Positions 47,657-57,800 of a stretch of DNA of 64,000 nt are shown here, in pieces (position 1 is the first letter of the stretch; each line of letters starts with the position of its first letter). The stretch is taken from the NCBI GenBank assembly GCA_034509755.1, contig CM067550.1, positions 4,643,001-4,707,000 on the forward strand, read 5' to 3'. The notes beneath the pieces were generated by a model. The model did no database searches and was not told the origin of the DNA. It was given only the letters and a program-made list of their open reading frames with translations. The stretch is from Anisodus tanguticus. Lineage: Eukaryota; Streptophyta; Magnoliopsida; Solanales; Solanaceae. The position numbers were made by a program, and so were the translations under genes.

Positions 47657-47717
47657 TGTTAAGAGTCCCACATCGGATATGGAATAAGAACATGAACTCC
47701 TTATATGGACTTGGACA
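47657..47717 (+). repeat. TRIM 5' LTR, left part
   Basis: 61 bp aligning with 48878-48938 of the 3' LTR, up to ...GGACTTGGACA, where copia sequence begins. Confidence 0.85.
47665..47708 (+). promoter_or_regulatory. snRNA-type USE and TATA motif in TRIM LTR
   Basis: GTCCCACATCG (47665-47675) is an exact match to the plant snRNA upstream sequence element consensus RTCCCACATCG. TTATATGG starts 25 bp after it (47701). In plant snRNA genes a spacing near 24 bp goes with Pol III (U6/U3) and near 34 bp with Pol II (U1/U2/U4/U5), from published plant promoter work. The same pair is at 48886-48929 in the 3' LTR. Function is inferred. Confidence 0.55.
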
Positions 47718-48748
47718 CCCCAGGAGCTCATGTTTTTAATTTTCTTAGAGACAATAATTTAATTCGTTGTCATAATGGAAAATTTGCCCAACAATGTCTT
47801 TCTTGTCCGTTAAGCAAACATGTTTGCCTTCTGTTTCAGTCTTCTTCAAGTGTTATGTATTCTCGCCTTTGACATTGTTCATGTAGATTTATGGACATCT
47901 CCCATTACTAGCTCACTGGGTCATAAATTTTATCTCGTCTTATTAAATGACTTTTCTCACTTTGCCGGGTCTACCCGCTTAAATTCAATTGTGAAGTATC
48001 TGTCAAGTTTCTTGCATTTCATGTCTATGCCAAAACACAATTTGAAAAAGACATAAAATCGCTTCAATGTGATAACGGTCGTGAGTTCAATAATTCCGCG
48101 TTTCACAATTTTTGCTCTACTAATAGCATGGTTTTCCGATTCTCGTGTCCCCACACCTCCTCCCAAAATGGCAAGGCCGACCGAATCATTCGCACTATCA
48201 ATAACATGGTTCGTACAATCTTATTTCATACCTCCCTCCACCCTCCATTTTGGGTCTATGTTGTGAAAATGGCCGAATATATTCTAAATATTTTGCCCAC
48301 CCAGACTCTCCAAAATAGAACACCCACCGAAATTCTATTTTGTAGGATCCCAAATTATGAGCACTTAGAATTTTCGGCTGCCTGTGCTACCCGAATCTTG
48401 CCTCCCGCATAAACTTGCACCCCGCACCACCCCTTGTGTGTTCTTAGGCTTTCCGCTCAATCATAGGGGATATATGTGCTACGACTTGTCTTCCCGCAAA
48501 ATCATCGTCTCACGTCACATCACGTTTGACGAAGCCATCTTCCCATTTGCAAATATCCAAAAATTCGAGAATTTAGATTACACATTTTTAGACGAGTCCG
48601 ACACATCACCGCTTCTCCGCCTAGCTCTCGGTCGCGTTGTCACTGTTCCAGCAACAACCACAGTTTCCAATGCCTCTACTCAATCTCCTCTCGATCAATC
48701 AACCTCCACCATTGTTCCGACGACCACCCCTCCACCGTTGTCATTCCG
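47712..48748 (+). pseudogene. copia pre-integrase/integrase fragment inside TRIM LTR
   Basis: Starts in the pre-integrase block (LGHPRSS...) and runs through integrase: FVHVDLWTSPITS-like near 47880-47920, CDNGREFNNSAFHNFCS near 48067-48120, SSQNGKADRIIRTINNMVRT near 48155-48215 (Asp where the catalytic Glu is expected), HPPFWVYVVKMAEYILNILP, then APRTTPCVFLGFPLNHRGYM and part of the Thr/Pro-rich linker. It stops before RT. No copia LTR, PBS or target duplication flanks it. Closest in the window to 22730-23960. Confidence 0.88.
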
Positions 48749-48774
48749 CTTAGGCTCAATATCCATTCTTTAGA
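48749..48774 (+). repeat. TRIM 5' LTR, right part
   Basis: TTAGGCTCAATATCCATTCTTTAGA corresponds to 48973-48997 of the 3' LTR. Confidence 0.8.
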
Positions 48775-48793
48775 TGGTATCAGAGTTAGGCCC
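48775..48793 (+). other. TRIM primer binding site
   Basis: TGGTATCAGAGTTAGGCCC directly after the LTR; the first eleven bases match the initiator tRNA-Met PBS. Confidence 0.88.
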
Positions 48794-48868
48794 ATTTCAA
48801 TTATTTGTTCACCGATGTTGGGCCCCCAAATTATATTATCCACGCTCCAGTTAACAAGGTCTGGGCAT

Positions 48869-48877
48869 GCGGGGGAG
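48869..48877 (+). other. TRIM polypurine tract
   Basis: GCGGGGGAG immediately before the 3' LTR. Confidence 0.85.
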
Positions 48878-48997
48878 TGTTAAGAGTCCCACATCGGATA
48901 TGGAATGGAAATATGAATTCCTTATATGGACTTGGACAATCCTCACCCTACAAGCTAGCTTTTGGGGTTGAGTTAGGCTCAAAATCTATTCTTTATA
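48878..48997 (+). repeat. TRIM 3' LTR, intact
   Basis: 120 bp from TGTTAAGAGTCCCACATCGG to TCTATTCTTTATA, uninterrupted. It gives the reference for the chimeric 5' LTR. Confidence 0.88.
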
Positions 48998-49002
48998 GTA
49001 GG

Positions 49003-50130
49003 GAAAACAATTTTCGTAAGTGGCACTGTGATTGTCTCCTCTCTACCCTCCAACACTCCTCACCGCCATGCCCCACACACCACAAGCCACCTTCCCGATC
49101 TACCACCCCCACACCCCTTCCTCCACATGTTCTCTCCCCGCCATAATGTTTGAATAGATTATATGCACATGTTTTTGGGGGGAAATTTTCTGCTTACTAA
49201 TTACTCAACACCAGAAAATAAATAAGGAAATCACTTATTTTGCAACAAAAATATTTCCCGTGAAAAAACATTTTCATTCACACAAAATACACACTAAAAG
49301 GAAAAGTAAAGAACATTATTGCATATATTGAATGCAATGTACATTAATGATTTAACAATACAATTAGATATGATTAATCACATGACTCTTGAAACAGTCT
49401 CCAAAATTTATGTCTTAATCGCTTTGATATAGTCTCCTTAATTAAGTAGATTTTTGGATTATTTATGTTCTCAGGAAAATGGATATTATCTGAGTAAATC
49501 CTAGTCAAACCAATACTACTATTTATAGGATCATACTGTATTTAATTATATATAATCCAAAATATCTTACAACGCTCTGGCTTATCAAGGAGCTTCATAA
49601 AATGTGACATTATTATTTCATATGCTGCCAAATCTTGTTGACGAGGTTAATGGTATAAAGTCATCGACCGACCTCATTTATAATGTTAACAAAAATTTTA
49701 TAATGATGTCCCCTCGTTTAGGTATTAGTAATACGAACGCATTATAAAAAGCATTTGATTATCTAATTTCTTTTTAGTATTACGTATATAAAAAAGCAGA
49801 GTATGGGCAGCTTAGAACTAAGTCGCTTATTAAGTAATGCTAATAAAATACTGTCACTAGAGTGACACTTTCTTACCTGACAACAAAGTTGAATAAATCA
49901 TCTTATATTTTTTTTAAAAACACTAGGTAAAATCCTACTAAGCTTTCAGAACTAAAAACAATATTTACATTTAGTTTATCAAATGTCGTGACTCCAAAAT
50001 TTACTAATCCAGCAAATTCAACGATGCGATTCAATGGTTTGGCGCTGAATTATTCATATGTATTAGAGTATAGACACATTCCAAGTGAATTACTCCAAAT
50101 ATATGAAAATCCTTCTCTTTTGGCTTTTAA
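49003..50130. other. copy C continuation, non-coding
   Basis: Collinear with copy B from about 31540 to 33000 (for example ATGACTCTTGAAACAGTCTC at 49382, near-identical in A at 28991 and close to B at 31853). No gene. The ORF at 48805-49146 spans TRIM and flank and is not credible. Confidence 0.7.
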
Positions 50131-50292
50131 GTTTTAACCCAATTTCCACTACCCGCTTTGTGGCATCTCTTAAAATCTGCTTTGGGCCAATTAAAAGGAA
50201 AAGCGACCTCTATCAAATTTATTCATTCACAAGACTTGAACCTAAAATTTCTAATTAAAATGAAAGGATCATATCCATCCAACATCACCAAG
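50131..50292 (-). mobile_element. old tRNA-related SINE (copy in C)
   Basis: The most decayed of the three paralogous units; CTTTGGGCCAATTAAAAGGAA and ACTTGAACCTAAAAT align to the A and B units. Confidence 0.5.
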
Positions 50293-50309
50293 TGTGATAA
50301 TATATCAAA

Positions 50310-50949
50310 GGGAAAGGGTTATATTTACCCCTGTACTTTCAAATATTATTTATATTTATCATATGTTATACTTTCGGGTCATATATACACCGACCGTTAC
50401 TAAAGTATTCTAATATACCCCTATTTTTAATGGTGCTCCAATGTAGTAGTGGACCCATTTATTAAAATGACACATGTGTATTGCCATTTTCTTATCTTTT
50501 GAAGAAATAACACAAAAATCCTTTTAACAGTCTTCTCCTTTGTTGTCCATACCTCCCATTGATGCTAATTATTCTCAATTAGGAAGATGACATGCTTGGG
50601 TAGTAATTGTCTATCAGTAACATGCCTCTAGCAAAACAATTACGTAATTGTTTTGCTAGAGGCATGTTACTGATAGACAATTACTACCCAAGCATGTAAT
50701 CTTCGTATGGGCAACAAAGGAGAAGACTTTTAAAAGGATTTTTTTTGTTATTTCTTCAAGAAATAAGAAAATAGCAATACAAATGTGGCATTTTAACAAA
50801 TGGGTCCACTGCCACATTGGACATCGTTAAAAATATGGGTTGATTTGGATACTTTACTAACGATAATGATATATATGACCCGAAAGTATAATAGAGGGTA
50901 AATATAGATAATATTTAAAAGTAAAGGGGGTAAATATGACCCTTTTCCC
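50310..50949. mobile_element. MULE-type foldback element
   Basis: 640 bp that is an inverted repeat over nearly its whole length. Ends GGGAAAGGGTTATATTTACC and (reverse-complemented) GGGAAAAGGGTCATATTTAC. Flanks TATATCAAA (50301-50309) and TGTATCAAA (50950-50958) form a 9 bp target duplication with one change, as expected for Mutator-like elements. Copies A (near 30325) and B (near 33170) keep the empty site AATATATCAAAACT, proving insertion at this point. No coding capacity. Confidence 0.92.
50591..50696. repeat. perfect 106 bp palindrome
   Basis: The arms 50591-50643 and 50644-50696 are exact reverse complements with no spacer (centre TAC/GTA). They sit at the middle of the foldback element; the outer arms are less exact. 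Confidence 0.97.
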
Positions 50950-51440
50950 TGTATCAAAACTCGGTTGCCCTTATTCTTTTAAAACTAATTTGGAAAAAGA
51001 AGAGATCAATGCTTAGAAACTTACAATTACCATTTTGAAGATCAATTAATTTCTTTACATTGTCATATTGATATCTTTATTCCATCTGCTTTGAAGTGAC
51101 CTCATCTACAGATGAAAGTCTTTGAGGGTAGATTATATGGCTGATTCAGTGACCTCACATTTGTTTCCTGTTTTTCCCGGAACCTGACCTCCTTAACTGC
51201 TTCGGCACATTTTAGCAACAACTTTTTAGAACGGCGAAATCCGAGCTAGTTTGTCCACACATCAACTATTAACCAAGTACCTGCTAGCTCTCATCAGTAC
51301 AAAAGTATCGGCTAACTCGATCCACTAAGACATTTCAGCAACACGTTTTCAAGCACAAACTAGCACCAAATGAAAAGATTTGAAAAACTAAACGAAGCAA
51401 TTCAACATCTCATAATAATATTGTGATGACGAATTCAAAG
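50950..51440. other. copy C continuation, non-coding
   Basis: Collinear with A (30325-30815) and B (33170-33610). No gene recognised. Confidence 0.65.
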
Positions 51441-51450
51441 AATATGAACA

Positions 51451-51564
51451 AATAAGAGGGGTTGCTCAGATGGTAAGAGTCCTCCACTTCCAACCCGAAG
51501 GGTACGAATTCGAGTCAAGGGAGCAAAGGGGAGCTAATGGGGAAGGGATTTTTTTAAAAAAAAA
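51451..51564 (+). mobile_element. young tRNA-derived SINE
   Basis: 114 bp with A-box-like TTGCTCAGATGGTAAGAG and B-box-like GTACGAATTCGAGTC, ending in a T7/A-rich tail. Flanked by exact AATATGAACA repeats (51441-51450, 51565-51574). Copies A (30818) and B (33627) have a single AATATGAACA or ACTATGAACA there and no SINE. tRNA-like 5' part, but not a functional tRNA. Confidence 0.88.
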
Positions 51565-51806
51565 AATATGAACAGATGAAACCCTTTGTTGTTTGTCAAG
51601 TTATGTTACTGTACAAATTAAATCAGAGCATGTACTCTGTCTAGGGAAGTTCTTGGGCACATCCACAACCACAGCTAAAGATAATCTAGTGAGCTCGAAA
51701 CTAATCAAAATACATAGTTGTGTAGGATTTTATTTAACCGCATGATGATACAACACTATAGTACAACAAACCACAGTACAAAGTTTTTCGAATAAACTTA
51801 GTAAAG

Positions 51807-54800
51807 CTATCTCAAGCTTGAATCTGGATCATCATCATCAAGATCCAAATCGTTTGATATTCGGAACTTCTTTCCATCTCGTGGTCCTGTTCTTCCCTTC
51901 TTCGGTTTACCCCTACATTAGTAGTAGTTACATGAGGTATACTCATAAACAGCGTGGAAGAAAAAAAATAAATATCAAGAAGTTGCAAGATTATCTTGAA
52001 AAAGCACAAATTTGTATCGTCCATCCTCAATCCAAGTATCTTAGAAAATAATAGGCTTAAACGTTGTAACACTTCCAATAAATGCAAAATATATCTTCAT
52101 AAAAAGCAGAACATACTGTCCGTTATTTGCAAAACCTCCACCTCTCATTCGACCTTGAGTAGGATCTGGTCTTCCATCTGCGGAAAAAAACAAAACAAAT
52201 GATTTAAAACTTCTTCAGGAACAATGCAATATCGGTTATAACCTATAAAATCTATCTAATTTGGTTTAGTGATATTCACCAAAAGAAACCTGCAAGAGCT
52301 TTATATTAGAGTATATGGAACTAAATAGACTAACCTTCACGTCCGAGTCCAAGCTCTTCCGCCTAAACAGAAATGAATATAACAGCCGCATCAGGCATCT
52401 ACTAAGACCAAAAGATGTGCTACGTTTAAAGTATACACACGGACAATGTATCAAATCAGTTGAAAGTAGAGATAGAGCAAGGTGATTCAACATAAAGATA
52501 ACAAGATAGAATCAGATCTACAAATTTGCAAATACATGCATGAGATACAATTTATTTAGTAAAAAGACCAACAACATCCTGTCAGCACAACTTCAACTTC
52601 GAATTCAAGTTTCAACCATTTTTCCGTAAACCTATGTGTGCAAAAAACGTGAAATGTGAAGGAAGCTTCTTTTTCTGATAAATGAAAAATTAAGGAAGAT
52701 CTGACGGCATCAGTAGAGAAAAATAGGTATTGGGATAACCGCAGGTACTTTAAATTGTTCAAGGTAAATGGTGTGAAAGTGGTATTGCAATTAAATCAAT
52801 AACATTGATTAGACCCTAGAACTCTAAACCGTCTCCAACTGAAAAAGTAATATCCTAATTCCTACCAAAGGCATATGTTAGTATCATCAATACACAATCA
52901 TCAAAATCTGTTGATCCAGGAGGAATGCCACTCTATGGAGATGTCTGGATTTCTACTTCACATTCATGCAATAGTACGGACGAGGATTTAAATCTCGCAA
53001 ACATTTCATTACTTAATAAAACAGGAATTTGGGCTGAACCAGAAGAAGAAAAGAAAAAACAAGAACTTGGATGGCAAGAACTATTTCAATTTCTTGGTCC
53101 TTTTCTATAGGGGTGGGGGTGTAGGGCAGTTTCGTTCACAATATGAATATTTTGATTTGGATTTTCGGTTTACAAAAATTGCAATCCAAATCTAGACCAA
53201 ATAAAAGCTCGGATTTGCTCCGGTAACCTCATGAACGTCAATCCTTCTTCGACAAGGGGAACATAGGAGGGAGTCAATACTTCTTCCAACAAGGGGAAGA
53301 TAGGAGGGAGTACATTTCTTAAGTCCCCTAACCTAGTCCTAGTTTACTTCTCTGGGGAGGTTGGGGGGCAGGAGATTTGAATTACCTTCTCCTACCCTAT
53401 AAAGTAAGAGAGGCTATCAATCTTTTAGAATTCAATTTCGGATTAACCAGTTTGTTTCTTTCAGATTTTTGGTTTGAGTCTACAAGTTGGGTTTCTTCTT
53501 CCGACAAAAAAATATGAACCTCCAAATAAAGTATTTGTGTCAAATTGCCTTAGTAATACCTCATTGCCATACAATCATCCGAAAATTTGGTAACTGTAAG
53601 TACAAAAAACAAACTCTTGATATTGGAAAAAGTATTACAAGAAAAATAAAGTAATATATAATAAGAAAAGAATGATAACTTTACTTAGTTTTAGCCATCA
53701 AAGTTAAACTTGAAAGATGAAACCCTGTCTTACTTGGTCTAATGGCCTTTCTTGATGATTTAATTTAATATCGGGTATGGGTAATGCCTGATGTGTATGC
53801 TTGGTTTTGTAGTTAACTTCTAAGGGTGAAACATAAGGAATAAAAATTTCAGATTTTCAGATATCCAGAAAATTTTCATCCCGAATCTGAAATCCAAAAT
53901 TTTCACAAATTAAAACCAAACACTGAACCGTAATCTGAAAAACCGGACTAATACTCCAAAATTAGGACTTCAGTTCTGATTTCAGTTTTGCCCACACTAT
54001 GCCCACCTCTAGGCAGCAGCCTATATCAGCCTCTAAATTCTCTTGCTTCGCTATTGCGTATTTTTGAAGAATCAACACTTCAAAGATCTAATCAAAATTC
54101 CAACAAACATAACTAATTTAAACCCACTGCAGAACTTGGATTGCAAGAACTACTTCTATTTCTAAGCGTTAGCAGAATCACAGGAATCTAATGATGATTC
54201 GAGTAATTCTATAGCTAGAACAGGAATTCAATGGAAGAATTCGAGTGAATAGCTCAATTCAATGGAAAAGATAGAAACGAAAGAAGAAATTAGTGTTCTT
54301 GTATTAATAATCAATAGTAATATGAATGAATGAATGAATGAATACAATAGTGGAATCTACAACCACTTATAGCTAAATCTGAACAAGCAATGCATAACCA
54401 CCTCTAATTAACTTTCCCGCCACTGACTAATTCAAAATATCCCTCAACTAACTCAACTAACTGATTGCTGATCTGGACTAACTAATAGCTGACATGTACA
54501 TTACTAAGTGAGCTAATATTTAATTAATTCTTCAGCTGGTAATATCTTGTATCACTAAGTCCTTCTCTGAGAACCCTATTCAGCCTCTAGAGCAAAATCT
54601 TTTTGTTTTACACTTGTGTATTTTGAAGTATCAATACTTCAGAAATCTATTCATAACATAGCTTATGCGATTAATATTATTATCATCATCCTAACAGTAC
54701 GTCAATAATCGAACCTAAGGCTTACCTTGAATGCATGGTTTAAAGAACTTGTAAACAAAATTATGATATAAGATTCAGCAGGTATTATTTATCTTTATTC

Positions 54801-57800
54801 TTTCTGACTTCTCTTTTTATGCGATATTCCTTTCTCGGCCTTTTGGCCAAGACTAACTAAGAATTCTTTTTAGGGGGTACAGGACAGAATGGCTTGCAGA
54901 ACCGGTTAATGCAATACACTTTAGGATAGGCAGTGCAAGACATGGTTTGAACACCATTTTTAATCATATTGAAACATCATAAGTATCACCAGTAAAGAAC
55001 TTATCAAATCTCAGAAATCCCCAGAACAAGAAAAAGAGTCATAAAATAAAAGCTCTAGACAGCTCAAATACATACCGCTGGTGAAGTCACTGAAGACAAT
55101 GAGAATAACCTGTCTTCAAGCTGAAATTTTCTTGACCTTTTGAGGCTGCCAAATGACATAAAGGTGAAAGTTTTACAAGAATAATCCTTACAAAACGTAT
55201 TAAGACTAGATAATGAAACGAACATCACTTTTGGAAAAGGAAACAAAGTTCTAATTCATGAAAGCAAATGCTGGTCACTAGTGCAATTAAATCAACCCAA
55301 ATATTTCGGTAACATGAAAAGTATGAACCTAAATACTGCCCCAATCTATTCACAGAATTCTATTACAGTGTAGATTTGGATCAAAGTTTGACTTAAAAGT
55401 ACTCACTGGTTTTTTGAGATCTAGATAACATATTAGTCAGGTCATTGAATGTACAGTGATTGTGGTGTTCCATATCTAAAAGAAGTTTAAGGGTTATCAG
55501 AATTGAAAATCGGCTTCTGAATGTTTAGTGCATAGTGTCATCAACCATGTTTACAGGAATATTACTTAGATCTCCACAATGTTTGCTTTCTATTTGCAGG
55601 AAACATCATTAAATCTGCATGCTCTTCTTTTTTTCTTAATGGACAAACTCCAGGAAAAAAAATATTGTACCTTCAATTTATTTAGAGAGATGACTTTCTA
55701 TATATAGTATCTAGAGATATGAATTGTAACTCAAGAGGATAGTAGCCTCATGGAACCAGTATATTACTTTAATTCATGTTTTGGAAAAGATTATCTAATG
55801 TTAGTAACTACGGTAATTTTTTAACTAGCCAACAAATATGGCATTTATGCGAGTACATCTACTTGCTGATCTATGCTTTACTGAATCCCGTACGGATATT
55901 CCTATCTAGATAATTTCCATTAAGGAACCTTAACACTGATTTTCATTGTGATCATTATCTCACTACCAGGTGGAATTAAGCAATTATTGAAATAAGAGCC
56001 GAATTATCATAAAATAAAACACTAATATACACACTAAGTCAATGCAACAAAATGCTGATTCGTAGAACAAAGTTTTCATGACCAATTCCATCAGCTATAA
56101 TAACCGTATGGGTAGCTGATAAACCTTAATAACCATCTACGAACCTAACATTTTTCTGAAGCCAGTTCTAACCTTTCATCAAATAAAGGATATGAGATAT
56201 TAAAACTTTAACTATTCCGGATGCTAAGGGGCACATGAGCAATTTTTTGTGAAAAAAATGAGACACTTTGCAAAAAGAATTAATCATCTACAATAACCAT
56301 CATTTCTATTTTCCAACAACAAGAATTTTAGCAGATAAACACTGGAAAGGTGTGTACTTGGCATTCTTATTCGATGTTGATAGAAAGCCTTCGAAGCCTT
56401 TTAACGCATTCCCAAAAGTGCCCGTTTCTTGCAAATAACTCGTCTCTAGCTCATAAACCTACATCAAACCAATACCTGTATTTTAGCTTCCTATTTAAAC
56501 ACCAAAACGGAATAACGTGAATAAGCAACAATTCCTCATTACTCATGACATAAGCTGCAAATACTCGAAATTACAGCAAAAACTTATTACCACAATATAT
56601 CAAACTACACATACAATTTTTAAAAAAAATCAGTAAATCAGCAAAATATACTAATATCCAACTAGAGAGCTTCTACAAAAACTTAAAAGGAAAAACAAAG
56701 AACTTCAAAGTCAAAATAGTAGAAGAATTCAATAAAGCTAGAGTCTTTTACTTGTTTTTTTGAATTGAAGAAAAAAACAAAGAACTTCATAATCAAAATA
56801 ATTAAAGAATTCAATGAAAAAGAAATAGGTTTTGAATTCAATAAAACATAGTAGCGTGATCCAAAAGCGTGAAATCGAGGGTGGCAACTGGAGTGTCATG
56901 CATTGGTGCACAAAACTCGGAATGTATGGTGAGGAGAGTGGTGCAAACTGCTCGTAGTACCTTGGAGATTTGTTTCGGTCGGTTGAGGGCCTTGCTTGTG
57001 TGGTAGGCTTGGCAATGTCTTTGGAGTTCAATTTGAGAAGTAACAGCGACAAATCAAATTCCACACGGCGATCTTCGAAGTGATTGGAGAAGACCTCGCG
57101 TGTGCCAACGAAGCTAAAATTGTCGTCGAAATTGAAGTTGAAAAAAATCGTGAAAGCCAACAACCAACGACGACATCAAGGGATAGAGGAAAGCTGAGTG
57201 AATACCGTCTTGATTTTTTAACGCGTTTGGATGAAGATTCTCCACCTCTTTAATTTTTAATATTTTTATCAGCAAAATATACTAATATCCAACTAGAGAG
57301 CTTCTACAAGAACTTCAAAGAAAAAACAAAGAACTTCAAAGTCAAAATAATAGAAGAATTCAATAAAGTTAAGAGTCTTTTACTTGTTTTTTTTAATTGA
57401 AGAAAAAAACAAAGAACTTCATAATCAAAATAATTAAAGAATTCAATAAAGATGGAGTCTTTTATCTTTTTGCACTGATATAAAAGTTTAAACACTTACC
57501 ACGAAAAAAAACAAAGAACTTCATAATCAAAATAATAGAAGAATTCAATAAAGCTAGAATCTTTTACTTGTTTTTTTTGAATTGACAAGTATGCTAATCT
57601 AAATTAAAGAAAAAATATTCAAGACTCTTCAGAAATAGAAGCTAGTATATCCAAATGCACACTAACAAACTAACACCGAAAAAGAGCCAAATAAGCAATG
57701 TCACTCGAAATACAACCAATACAGCAATGTGCACCTATCATCATCATCAACAACAACATACTCAGTGTAATCCTACGAGTGGGGTCTGGGGTGGGTGGGG

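Larger units (their letters stand above)
47657..48997 (+). mobile_element. TRIM element carrying a copia integrase fragment
   Basis: Terminal repeats start TGTTAAGAGTCCCACATCGG at 47657 and 48878 and end TTCTTTAGA/TTCTTTATA at 48774 and 48997. The 5 bp duplication GTAGG flanks the whole (47652-47656, 48998-49002). Between the LTRs are a PBS (48775), a non-coding internal domain of 103 bp and a polypurine tract, the classic TRIM layout (120 bp LTRs, no genes). In the 5' LTR, 37 bp of the LTR middle is replaced by about 1.03 kb of copia pol. Confidence 0.88.
41380..52300. repeat. segmental duplication copy C (contiguous with EAF6)
   Basis: Matches copy A from about 41387 (AAAAAGTAGCAGTCGTAAAA) and copy B through 52300, but is split by later insertions: an unclassified one at 42194-42568, a copia element at 43058-47571, a TRIM at 47657-48997, a MULE foldback at 50310-49949 plus 1 kb (50310-50949), and a SINE at 51451-51564. 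The right end includes EAF6 exons 5-7 in working order. C is therefore the likely parent copy, with A and B derived from it. Confidence 0.8.
52363..55075 (-). other. EAF6 intron 4, repeat-bearing
   Basis: 2.7 kb, no coding signal. It holds a U2 snRNA-like fragment at 54824-54860, an imperfect ~95 bp direct repeat (about 54020-54115 and 54580-54670) flanking 460 bp that looks like an old LTR in minus orientation, and a GAAT microsatellite at about 54322-54343. Confidence 0.65.

Noticed and set aside
51451..51564. A tRNA gene (A and B boxes present)
   Set aside because: The cloverleaf cannot be completed; poly-A tail and flanking duplications show it is a SINE.
54824..54860. Functional U2 snRNA gene
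   Set aside because: Only about 28 of roughly 190 nt are present and no USE/TATA pair lies upstream.
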